Part shown: one piece after another, positions 1 to 6,335 of the stretch
How the letters are laid out: the number at the start of each line of letters is the position of its first letter
Numbering within the stretch: the first letter of the stretch is position 1
DNA from: JAAYJR01 sp964563975
GTDB lineage: Bacteria > Bacteroidota > Bacteroidia > Bacteroidales > Prolixibacteraceae
Reading direction: 5' to 3'
Length of the DNA: 8,699 nucleotides
NCBI GenBank assembly: GCA_964563975.1
Contig: CAZLZJ010000073.1
Span: 1-8,699 of the forward strand
Program-made: the position numbers and the translations under genes
Notes under the pieces: generated by a model
Database searches by the model: none
Told to the model about the DNA's origin: nothing
Seen by the model: only the letters and a program-made list of their open reading frames with translations

Positions 1-274
1 GGTAATCATCTCCAATTGAACCAATCCCCCCGATAGCAACGGCATCCACTGTTATTATTGCTGCTCTGACCGGTCCGTTTTCAAGTACCAAAGCCTTAAC
101 ATACAAAGAGTCGTTTACCAAAGGATAGGCAACTGTATTTGTTATGTCAACCTTTGCTGCTCCGGCCTTAAGCCGGGCAGCCTTTACTTCGCCGGAACAG
201 ACAGAAACCGTGACCAGGGTAATTAAAATAATATTTAAAAGAAACCTCGTAACAATTCTGTTTACCGTTATCAT
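1..274 (-). CDS. Neutral/alkaline ceramidase-like exported protein, 5' part only
   Basis: This is the first 91 codons of a gene read leftward from ATG at 274-272; the rest lies beyond the window. Residues 1-32 form a signal peptide: a basic start (N5, R6, R10), then a hydrophobic run through about residue 25. Cleavage could follow KA at 31-32. C26 is preceded by VSV, a poor lipobox, so lipidation is doubtful. The mature start carries LKAGAAKVDIT (35-45), then LYVKALVLENG (57-67) and AAIITVDAVAIG (71-82). This pattern of a 'KAG-AKVDIT' strand, a 'VKALVLE-G' strand and an 'ITVDA' strand is what I recall from N-terminal domains annotated as neutral/alkaline non-lysosomal ceramidase in Bacteroidota and Planctomycetes. 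Such proteins often act on unknown substrates, so ceramide hydrolysis should not be assumed. The gene begins 34 bp after the oxidoreductase stop with no promoter match between them, so the two are probably co-transcribed. Family assignment is from memory of the motif; the catalytic region is not visible. Confidence 0.62.
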   Translation of the reverse strand, partial: MITVNRIVTRFLLNIILITLVTVSVCSGEVKAARLKAGAAKVDITNTVAYPLVNDSLYVKALVLENGPVRAAIITVDAVAIGGIGSIGDDY

Positions 275-308
275 TATATGTGCTTTCAATCAATATTTAT
301 TAATTATT

Positions 309-1814
309 CTAAACCTGAACCGGAATTTTCCATGGGGCTCTTCCTCCGTCGGGCCTTGACAACAAAATATTAGCCTCCCTGTTATCACCAAAGTCCTCAT
401 TAGCTGCATTAATCTTAAGCAACTGATTACCTGTTCGGTAAGAAATATATGCCATATGAGATATTGACTGTGAAATATGGGCCTGCTCGATATCGCCCTT
501 AGGCAACTGCCGGGACTTTACACAATCAATAAAATCAGCTATATGCTCTTTTATTGGCATAACACCTTTGAGGGAGGCCATCAACTCACCTTTATCATCA
601 AATGCCTGCCAGCCTCCTCCATGCCTGCCCAAATACATCATACCCTTAGTACCATATATTTCAATCCTTGTCCCAAGAAACTGCCAGTCGGGAAACTCTG
701 TCTCGCTCCACCTTATCTCATGAGGAACCTTAATCAGGGTAGTCCACCAGTCAACTTCCAGGGTCATAGTCAAATCACCATAATCATATATTGCCTTAAG
801 TGAATCGGGAATATCTGCAACCCTGTCGGGATAACGCACTGCTCCATTACTGTATACTGAAAAAGGATAATCAATACCTGTTAACGCCGATGCAACCCAG
901 CGGGCTACATCCAGCTGGTGGATTGACTCAGAATCACTGCCTGAATATTCCCAGAAATTACGCCATACTCCCGGTACTGTCTTTTTGGTATTATAAGGCC
1001 TCATTGGAGCAGGACCACACCACATATCATAATCCACTTCTTTGGGAACAGCCATCTCCGGATAAGGACCGGGACTTCCCAACCGGCCGTTAAGCATATT
1101 CAGGACACGTATATAGTGCACCTTCCCGATATTGCCGGCTTTAAGAAAGTCGATTGCTTTCTCATGATATTTGCCACTCCTGTTCTGCGCCCCTACCTGG
1201 ACAATCTTATTGTACTTCCTGGCTGCCTCCACCATTTTACGCCCTTCATATACATTGGCCGACAATGGTTTCTCCACATATACATCCTTTCCTGCCTGGC
1301 ATGCCATTATAGTGGCCAGGGGTGCCCAATGGGTTCCCGGGGAGATGATCATGGCATCAATATCCTTTGAATCCAGCATACGCCGGAAGTCCTGAGTAGT
1401 TTTCGGAACCCTCTTTTGCCCGATGCCGTCACTTACCCACCTGAAATCCTGTGGAACTTTTGCTTCCCAGCTATCGCCCCGGCAAGCTCTTAATCCATTT
1501 TCAAAACGGCGGCTGTCTACATCGCAGATATAGGCAATCTCAGCACCCTGCTTAATAAATTCCTCTATCAGAAAACAGTTCCTGCCTCCCAGCCCCATTA
1601 CCCCAAGAACCAGCTTATTGCCCGGTGTAATCTTATAGGCGGCATTCAGCGGTCCGGCCATCAACCCGGCTGAACCAAGCAAACCTGCTCCTCCCAGTAA
1701 GCTCTTCTCCATGAACTTACGTCTTGATAAATTATTCACCATTTTTACCTGAGTATCTGATACCGATAAAAAGTTATTACCATTTTTAAAAGATCCGTTA
1801 TTAAAATATTCCAT
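309..1814 (-). CDS. Gfo/Idh/MocA family oxidoreductase with Tat signal
   Basis: A predicted NAD(P)-dependent sugar or polyol oxidoreductase of 501 residues, exported folded by the twin-arginine pathway. The Tat motif SRRKF is at 30-34, followed by a Gly/Ala/Leu-rich hydrophobic stretch (39-59). A Rossmann fold starts at about 67 with the nucleotide loop GLGGR (74-78) and an acidic end to the second strand (D98, D100). The family's EKP motif is at 181-183; its lysine is normally a catalytic or cofactor-contacting residue. H299 in SIHQLDVARW is the usual second-domain histidine. The C-terminal alpha/beta domain spans roughly 210-475. The first ATG gives a 24-residue extension before M25 (codon 1742-1740). 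Starting at M25 would give a shorter, more Tat-like n-region, so it is a serious alternative. The exact promoter match at 1851-1881 leaves a leader of about 30 nt to the first ATG or about 100 nt to M25. The gene is divergent from a LacI-type regulator whose likely operator overlaps the promoter. The substrate is unknown; exported family members often act on glycosides or amino sugars. Confidence 0.92.
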   Translation of the reverse strand: MEYFNNGSFKNGNNFLSVSDTQVKMVNNLSRRKFMEKSLLGGAGLLGSAGLMAGPLNAAYKITPGNKLVLGVMGLGGRNCFLIEEFIKQGAEIAYICDVDSRRFENGLRACRGDSWEAKVPQDFRWVSDGIGQKRVPKTTQDFRRMLDSKDIDAMIISPGTHWAPLATIMACQAGKDVYVEKPLSANVYEGRKMVEAARKYNKIVQVGAQNRSGKYHEKAIDFLKAGNIGKVHYIRVLNMLNGRLGSPGPYPEMAVPKEVDYDMWCGPAPMRPYNTKKTVPGVWRNFWEYSGSDSESIHQLDVARWVASALTGIDYPFSVYSNGAVRYPDRVADIPDSLKAIYDYGDLTMTLEVDWWTTLIKVPHEIRWSETEFPDWQFLGTRIEIYGTKGMMYLGRHGGGWQAFDDKGELMASLKGVMPIKEHIADFIDCVKSRQLPKGDIEQAHISQSISHMAYISYRTGNQLLKINAANEDFGDNREANILLSRPDGGRAPWKIPVQV

Positions 1815-1850
1815 GGCTTTAATTTATTAGTAATTATTGTTATGTTGTTT

Positions 1851-1881
1851 CAAATTTAAATATAAATAATAATTACACAAA
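1851..1881 (-). promoter_or_regulatory. Bacteroidota-type promoter for the oxidoreductase operon
   Basis: Read on the minus strand, TTTG (1881-1878) is followed after exactly 19 bases by TAAATTTG (1858-1851). This is a full match to the Bacteroidota sigma consensus TTTG-N19-TAnnTTTG. Transcription would start near 1845, about 30 nt before the first ATG at 1814. The -33 TTTG is part of the CAAACGTTTG palindrome at 1878-1887, so a repressor bound there would block sigma contact. Confidence 0.7.
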
Positions 1882-1890
1882 CGTTTGCAT
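1878..1890. promoter_or_regulatory. LacI-type operator O1
   Basis: CAAACGTTTG (1878-1887) is a perfect 10-bp palindrome with a central CG, followed by CAT. The 12-mer AAACGTTTGCAT (1879-1890) is the exact reverse complement of the 12-mer at 2065-2076. A central CpG flanked by AAA/TTT is typical of LacI-family operators, where the hinge helix inserts at the CG step. It overlaps the -33 element of the oxidoreductase promoter, which fits repression. Confidence 0.7.
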
Positions 1891-2030
1891 GAAATTATTT
1901 TACTATTTAAAAAGATTCCAACTAAAGATTTTAAATGGATTTATTATTTTCGATATTAGCTAATAACCTGATACAACAACATTTAAAATAAAAAGGAATG
2001 AAATATATTATTAAAAATAATAATAGTACC

Positions 2031-2064
2031 TTTACAATAAAAAAATTGATTCTTTATAGATTTT
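2031..2064 (+). promoter_or_regulatory. Weak candidate promoter for the LacI-family gene
   Basis: TTTA (2031-2034) is followed after 22 bases by TAGATTTT (2057-2064). Each element has one mismatch to TTTG and TAnnTTTG, and the spacing is slightly long. If it is used, transcription would start at about 2070, inside operator O2, which would suit autorepression. The flanking DNA is very AT-rich, so a chance match is quite possible. Confidence 0.28.
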
Positions 2065-2076
2065 ATGCAAACGTTT
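2065..2076. promoter_or_regulatory. LacI-type operator O2
   Basis: ATGCAAACGTTT is the exact reverse complement of O1 (1879-1890). Its centre is 190 bp from the O1 centre, close to 18 helical turns, so a DNA loop is geometrically possible. It ends 13 bp before the regulator's start codon, in the position expected for negative autoregulation. Confidence 0.68.
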
Positions 2077-2089
2077 AATTTGATATGGA

Positions 2090-3121
2090 ATGGAAAGCAA
2101 ACGTATTACTATAACAAAATTAGCCGATCAATTAAAGTTGTCACCCTCAACCGTTTCCAGGGCATTGAAAAATCATCCGGGTATCGGAAAAGCAACCTGC
2201 AAAAGAGTTCAAAAGCTTGCCTCGGATCTTGGATACTTTCCAAACTCAATTGCTTCGAATCTAAGAAGAAAAAAAACCAATCTGATTGGAATTATGGTAC
2301 CAAGGATCGATCGGCATTTTCATTCTAACGTTATAAGCGGAATTGAAGAAGCTGCCAACAAAGCCGGGTACTATGTTGCAATTTTTCAATCTAAAGATTC
2401 CTATCAAAAAGAGATTGATAATGTGAGAATGTTACTTTCAAACAGGGCAGACGGAGTGATTAGTTGTTTGGCTCTTGAAACAAAAAAATTTAACCATTTC
2501 CTCAAATTTATTGACCACAATATACCCTTGGTGTTTTATGATCGTGTTCCCGATAAAATTAAAGTAAGCAAAGTATTGATAGACGATTTTGAAGCTGCTT
2601 TTAAAGCCTGTTCGCATCTGATTGCATCAGGTTGCAAAAGAATTGCCCACATTGCCGGTAATCAGAATTTAGCTGTTTACAAAAACCGGCTTGATGGATA
2701 CAAAGAAGCTCTCAAACAAAACAATATTGCAATAGATGACGAACTGATATGTTTTGCAGATTCTTTAACAATGGAAGAAGGACAAAAATTCACCACCAAA
2801 TTGTTACACCTGCCTCAACCTCCTGACGGCCTGTTTTGTTCGAATGACAATACAGCCATAAGTGCCATTCAGGTTGCAAAAAAAGAAAAAATTAAAATCC
2901 CGGGAGACCTGGCTGTTGTAGGATTCAGCAACTCACCGGCTTCAACAATAATTGAGCCGTCGCTTACAACAATTGATGACCATGCTTTTGAAATGGGCAA
3001 GAAAGCCGCCCACCTGTTAATACATCTGATAGAAGATAAAGACAAAAATGTTGTATCTGAAACAATAATTATTCGTAATAATCTTATAATAAGAGATTCA
3101 AGCAAAAAAGAAAGTAATTAA
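2090..3121 (+). CDS. LacI-family transcriptional regulator
   Basis: A 343-residue repressor-type protein of normal family length. Residues 6-27 form the LacI helix-turn-helix, with the recognition region SPSTVSRALKNHPGI (18-32). Residues 49-60 (YFPNSIASNLRR) are the hinge helix, and L58 fits the minor-groove leucine that intercalates at a central CG. From T63 on there is a periplasmic-binding-protein-like effector domain: NLIGIMVP (64-71), a VFYDRVP segment and GLFCSNDNTA, then the late-domain LAVVGFSNSP and PSLTTIDD motifs typical of LacI/CcpA proteins. The ligand is therefore probably a sugar or nucleoside, but cannot be named. An out-of-frame ATG at 2085 was rejected because only the 2090 start gives the KRITITKLA N-terminus normal for the family. 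The gene is divergent from the oxidoreductase operon, and matching CG-centred operators flank the divergent region. It therefore probably controls that operon and itself. The downstream beta-barrel gene is 164 bp away and has its own candidate promoter. Confidence 0.95.
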   Translation: MESKRITITKLADQLKLSPSTVSRALKNHPGIGKATCKRVQKLASDLGYFPNSIASNLRRKKTNLIGIMVPRIDRHFHSNVISGIEEAANKAGYYVAIFQSKDSYQKEIDNVRMLLSNRADGVISCLALETKKFNHFLKFIDHNIPLVFYDRVPDKIKVSKVLIDDFEAAFKACSHLIASGCKRIAHIAGNQNLAVYKNRLDGYKEALKQNNIAIDDELICFADSLTMEEGQKFTTKLLHLPQPPDGLFCSNDNTAISAIQVAKKEKIKIPGDLAVVGFSNSPASTIIEPSLTTIDDHAFEMGKKAAHLLIHLIEDKDKNVVSETIIIRNNLIIRDSSKKESN

Positions 3122-3218
3122 CGGACATTAAATTGAAAACTTGCTTATATCTTTTAAATCTATTTTGGCCATACTTTCAATAATTATTACTATCTGTGGA
3201 TTTTGGAATAAAATTCCA

Positions 3219-3249
3219 CTGCAAATTACATACAAAACATTTACATTTG
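3219..3249 (+). promoter_or_regulatory. Candidate promoter for the beta-barrel/pepE operon
   Basis: TACATTTG (3242-3249) is a full match to the Bacteroidota -7 box TAnnTTTG. The -33 region is weak: the best alignment around 3219-3222 matches only a TG. The box ends 36 bp before the ATG at 3286, almost the same leader geometry as the strong oxidoreductase promoter. This supports 3286 as the start rather than an upstream in-frame ATG at 3196. Confidence 0.42.
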
Positions 3250-3285
3250 CCATGTGGAGTATTCAATTCAAAATTGATTCTGAAT

Positions 3286-4107
3286 ATGAAGCTGAAACCA
3301 AATAAAAATATCTTACACAGATTATTATTAATAATAATAATTAATTTCTTTTGCATGAATTTCATATCGCAGGCAACAGATACTATTGTGCCTTCCGGCA
3401 AAGATCCTGTCAAACTCCTCCGAAAAATTGACATTCATGAAATCTCAAAACAAGGTTTTAATTTTTGGCAGGATAAATTTTCAGGTCATTGGGCAGGAAT
3501 TGATTTTGGATTTAACTCATTTATAAACCAAAACTATTCAAATTATGATTCCCATTTTATGGACAATAACCTTCTATTATCAAATTCTACCTTTATAAAC
3601 CTTATACAACAGAGTATCGGACTTCAACATAACCGGAATACAATTGGGCTGGTTACAGGCCTGGGGCTGCATCTTCAAAGCTATCATCTCAATCAGAACA
3701 CAACTTTAAAAAGACTTGAAAATGATATTATAGAACCTGAAATATTGGTATTTGATCATAACCAGAAATCAAAACTATCTATTGTATCGGTTATTTTACC
3801 GTTATTAGCTGAATTTCAGATACCTGTAAATCATTATGAAAACAGGTTTTATTTTTCGGCAGGCCCGTACATGGGATACAGATTAAGCAGCCACACAAAG
3901 ATAAAATACCGGATTAAAGGAAAAAAAGAAAAACTAAAAGTACCCGGTCACTATTCACTTCATGATTTTAAATATGGAATAATGGCCAGGGCCGGTTATC
4001 GATGGATTAATTTCTTTGCCACTTGCGAGTTAGTTCCACTTTTTATAAAAGGGAAAGGGCCTGAACTTACACCTGTCACATTTGGAATAACTTTAATAAG
4101 ATTATAA
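3286..4107 (+). CDS. Putative outer-membrane beta-barrel protein
   Basis: A 273-residue protein with no recognised enzymatic motif. From the ATG at 3286 it has a clear Sec signal peptide: basic MKLKPNKN, a core rich in Leu and Ile (about residues 9-24), and likely cleavage after SQA (about 29-31). The mature part has many alternating polar/aromatic stretches that look like transmembrane beta strands, for example GIDFGFNSF, NTIGLVTGLGLHLQSY, FYFSAGPYMGYRL and YGIMARAGYRW. It ends in TPVTFGITLIRL, which resembles a closing barrel strand. This fits the small outer-membrane barrel proteins common in Bacteroidota (PF13568-like). The frame continues upstream to 3196, but those 30 residues would sit before the signal peptide and overlap the promoter, so the later start is preferred. 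The stop is 1 bp from the pepE ATG, so translation is probably coupled. The cargo or role is unknown. Confidence 0.72.
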   Translation: MKLKPNKNILHRLLLIIIINFFCMNFISQATDTIVPSGKDPVKLLRKIDIHEISKQGFNFWQDKFSGHWAGIDFGFNSFINQNYSNYDSHFMDNNLLLSNSTFINLIQQSIGLQHNRNTIGLVTGLGLHLQSYHLNQNTTLKRLENDIIEPEILVFDHNQKSKLSIVSVILPLLAEFQIPVNHYENRFYFSAGPYMGYRLSSHTKIKYRIKGKKEKLKVPGHYSLHDFKYGIMARAGYRWINFFATCELVPLFIKGKGPELTPVTFGITLIRL

Positions 4108-4108
4108 T

Positions 4109-4831
4109 ATGAGACTTCTTTTAATTAGCAACTCAGCAATGGTTGGTGAGCCTTACCTGGAATTTCCAAAATATGAGATAAAAAAATTTCTGGGTGAAAA
4201 ACCGGTAACAGCTGTAGTGATACCTTATTCGGCTGTTATTCAGACTTATGATGAATTTTGCAAAAAAGTGGAACAGCGATTCGCCGAGCTGGGACACCAT
4301 TGTGTAGGATTGCATACATTTTCCAACCCTCTAAAAGCAATTGAAGAAGCCGAAGCTATCGTTATGGGCAACGGTAATACCTGGACCCTTGCACGCAAGT
4401 TACATGATAAAAAACTTATGAATCCTATCCGGGAAAGGGTTTTTAATGGTATCCCTTATATTGGATGGAGTGCCGGATTAAATATAGCAGGGCCTTCACT
4501 TCGTACTACCAATGATATGCCTATTATAGATCCACGTGGATTTGATTGTATCGGACTTGTTCCATTTCAGATAAACCCACACTTTACTGAAGAGAATATC
4601 AGAGATCATGCAGGTGAAACTCGTGAACAACGCATTGAAGAATTTATTAAAATTAATACTTCTGTCTATGTAGTCGGATTACGGGAAGGAACTATGCTTA
4701 AACTGGAAAATGAAAAACTCAGGCTTATTGGCAACAAACCTTGTAAAATATTTAAAAATGGGTTAAAATCATTTGAGCTTACCAGCAAGGATGATCTTAC
4801 ATTCCTTTTAAAGACAGGAGTCCTTGCCTAA
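4109..4831 (+). CDS. pepE: Dipeptidase E (alpha-aspartyl dipeptidase), family S51
   Basis: A cytoplasmic serine peptidase that hydrolyses dipeptides with N-terminal aspartate and lets the cell recover amino acids. Its 240 residues match the usual length (E. coli PepE is 229). The sequence follows PepE throughout: MRLLLISNS at the start, GNGNTW (87-92), the nucleophile elbow GWSAG (119-123), RTTNDMPIIDP (132-142), QINPHF (154-159) and GETREQRIEEF. The Ser-Asp-His triad aligns at S121, D136 and H158, one residue later than in the E. coli enzyme, so the protein should be active. There is no signal peptide. It starts 1 bp after the beta-barrel gene, so it depends on that gene's transcript and probably on its translation. 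It converges with the GH32 gene, with only 8 bp between the stop codons. Confidence 0.96.
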   Translation: MRLLLISNSAMVGEPYLEFPKYEIKKFLGEKPVTAVVIPYSAVIQTYDEFCKKVEQRFAELGHHCVGLHTFSNPLKAIEEAEAIVMGNGNTWTLARKLHDKKLMNPIRERVFNGIPYIGWSAGLNIAGPSLRTTNDMPIIDPRGFDCIGLVPFQINPHFTEENIRDHAGETREQRIEEFIKINTSVYVVGLREGTMLKLENEKLRLIGNKPCKIFKNGLKSFELTSKDDLTFLLKTGVLA

Positions 4832-4855
4832 AAAAGCTGTTATTTTTCCCAGGCA
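4825..4855. terminator. Candidate bidirectional terminator
   Basis: TGCCT (4825-4829) followed by six A (4830-4835) pairs imperfectly with TTTTT (4843-4847), a CCC bulge and AGGCA (4851-4855). The fold lies between two convergent genes and contains both stop codons, where a shared terminator is expected. The T or A run sits within the stem rather than after it, so the structure is not classic. Confidence 0.3.
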
Positions 4856-6288
4856 GATTTTAATTTATAAATATCCAGTTTACCCACTTTTAGCTCTCCT
4901 CCCTGGGTTGAAAGCACAACTCCTTCATTATCTTTACCGGGAGTAAAACAGTTAGAAACAACTGTCTGACCACCATTGCCAAATATCTCAATAGAGGTTC
5001 TGTCTACTAAAATTTCCAGAGTTACGGTATTATTTATTGGTGGAAAAGGGGCAGTTGTTCCCAAAACAGAGATAGTCTCTCTTTTGACGTCATATAATAT
5101 TTCTGTTCCCGGGGTTTTTTTACCATTTCTGATAATAAAACCAAAATTATTACAAGTTTTAAGATCAAACTCCCCTACTATTTGTAAACAGTCGCCTTTC
5201 ACATTTTTCACAATATTTTGATTTATTCCGGGAATAAGGTTCTCATCCTTCCAGGAGTAGTGTTTACCGTGCAATAAACTTATCTCTTTTACAGGTTCCC
5301 TGGTTACTCTGTATCCCGAATTAAATTTAGTTAATTTTAATTCACAAGGAAAAGTCATTTGCCCGTTAAATGACATTCCCGGAAACTGGCCGTCTTTCAT
5401 CCAGGCAATCTGAATTACTCTTCCATCCTCCCCGGGAATATTACTCCAGGTTTGAGTTGCATAATAATTTTTCCCGAAATCACTAAGCAACCGGGCAGAT
5501 TCGGTATTAAACTCTTTCCCATTAAAATTCCCTATCAAATAACTGCCATCACCATCAAATAAAACCCATTTTTTCTCTTCAGGGCGATTTGTTACCTGCA
5601 TCTCAACAAGGTCGGGACACTCAAAAAAGCCAAACACATGACTTTCCAAGTTCCAGTTAACCAAATTGCCGGAGGTATAAAATGAGATTCCTTTCGAATT
5701 ATCTTCTTCAGAGGCCTTTCTGTAAAGAACCATTACATATTTTCCCGAAGGCTCATGCCAGATCACTTTAGGCCCACAGGCATCATCTTTTTCATCATAT
5801 GGAATAACAGGATTATTTTCATACTTTTTCCAGCTCCTTCCCCTGTCAATGCTGTATGCAATCCGTTGTCCGCAATACCGGCTTGTATAAAAAACCACAA
5901 GGGTCTGTTCATCTCCTTCCTGCTTGCCAAGCAAATTTTTTTTATCAACAATAGCTGATCCCGAAAAGGCAGTACATCTTACTTCATCTTCAGAATCTTC
6001 ATCCGGAAAGATTGCAACCGGCAAATGCTCCCAATGCACCAGATCATTACTTACCGCGTGCCCCCAATGCATAAAACCCCACTCATTGCCTTTGGGATTA
6101 TGCTGATAAAAAAGATGATACTCCCCTTTATAGTAAACCAGCCCACATGGATCATTTTGCCAGTTCTTTTCAGGAGTAAAGTGAAATTGCGGCCGGTAAA
6201 GTTCATTATAATACTCTTTATCGGATTTAAAAGAGATTATGCTTATTCCGATTAATAATATCCAAACAAAATTTTTTATGAATTTCAT
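4840..6288 (-). CDS. GH32 family fructan-active enzyme (levanase/invertase type), atypical active site
   Basis: A five-bladed propeller hydrolase family that acts on beta-fructosides. Residue numbers here count from the upstream in-frame ATG at 6351. The preferred start is M22 (6288), because MKFIKNFVWILLIGISI is a signal peptide and the longer start would overlap the response-regulator gene; it gives 482 residues. Motifs in order are WQNDPCG (64-70, nucleophile D67), HLFYQHNP (79-86), HWGHAVSNDLVHW (95-107), FSGSA (129-133), QRIAYSIDRGRSW (162-174) and FECPDL (243-248, acid/base E244). A C-terminal beta-sandwich follows, ending with the family-typical LVDRTSIEIFGNGG segment. At 192-194 the transition-state motif RDP is replaced by CGP, inside an otherwise conserved context (PKV-W-EPSGKYVMVL). 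The usual stabilising Asp and its Arg partner are therefore absent. The protein may be inactive on ordinary fructans or have altered specificity. It lies 47 bp downstream of the response regulator with no promoter match in the gap, so it is probably the last gene of that operon. Confidence 0.9.
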   Translation of the reverse strand: MKFIKNFVWILLIGISIISFKSDKEYYNELYRPQFHFTPEKNWQNDPCGLVYYKGEYHLFYQHNPKGNEWGFMHWGHAVSNDLVHWEHLPVAIFPDEDSEDEVRCTAFSGSAIVDKKNLLGKQEGDEQTLVVFYTSRYCGQRIAYSIDRGRSWKKYENNPVIPYDEKDDACGPKVIWHEPSGKYVMVLYRKASEEDNSKGISFYTSGNLVNWNLESHVFGFFECPDLVEMQVTNRPEEKKWVLFDGDGSYLIGNFNGKEFNTESARLLSDFGKNYYATQTWSNIPGEDGRVIQIAWMKDGQFPGMSFNGQMTFPCELKLTKFNSGYRVTREPVKEISLLHGKHYSWKDENLIPGINQNIVKNVKGDCLQIVGEFDLKTCNNFGFIIRNGKKTPGTEILYDVKRETISVLGTTAPFPPINNTVTLEILVDRTSIEIFGNGGQTVVSNCFTPGKDNEGVVLSTQGGELKVGKLDIYKLKSAWEK

Positions 6289-6335
6289 ACTATTAAAATC
6301 GTTTATTTTTAAAGGTATCATATAGCCTGCTTGCT

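Noticed and set aside
144..359. Plus-strand open frame of 71 codons with a hydrophobic stretch.
   Set aside because: It is antisense to the signal-peptide region of the ceramidase-like gene; hydrophobicity is expected from the complementary AT-rich codons.
477..1395. Several plus-strand open frames of 74-108 codons opposite the oxidoreductase.
   Set aside because: They lie wholly within a well-supported gene on the other strand and show no recognisable protein features.
3204..3218. Hairpin TGGAAT-AAA-ATTCCA downstream of the LacI-family gene, considered as its terminator.
   Set aside because: The stem is short and AT-rich, the loop is minimal and no T-run follows.
3321..3338. Perfect 18-bp palindrome ATTATTATT/AATAATAAT.
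   Set aside because: It is a low-complexity AT repeat that encodes the Leu/Ile core of the signal peptide; codon bias in AT-rich DNA explains it better than a regulatory site.
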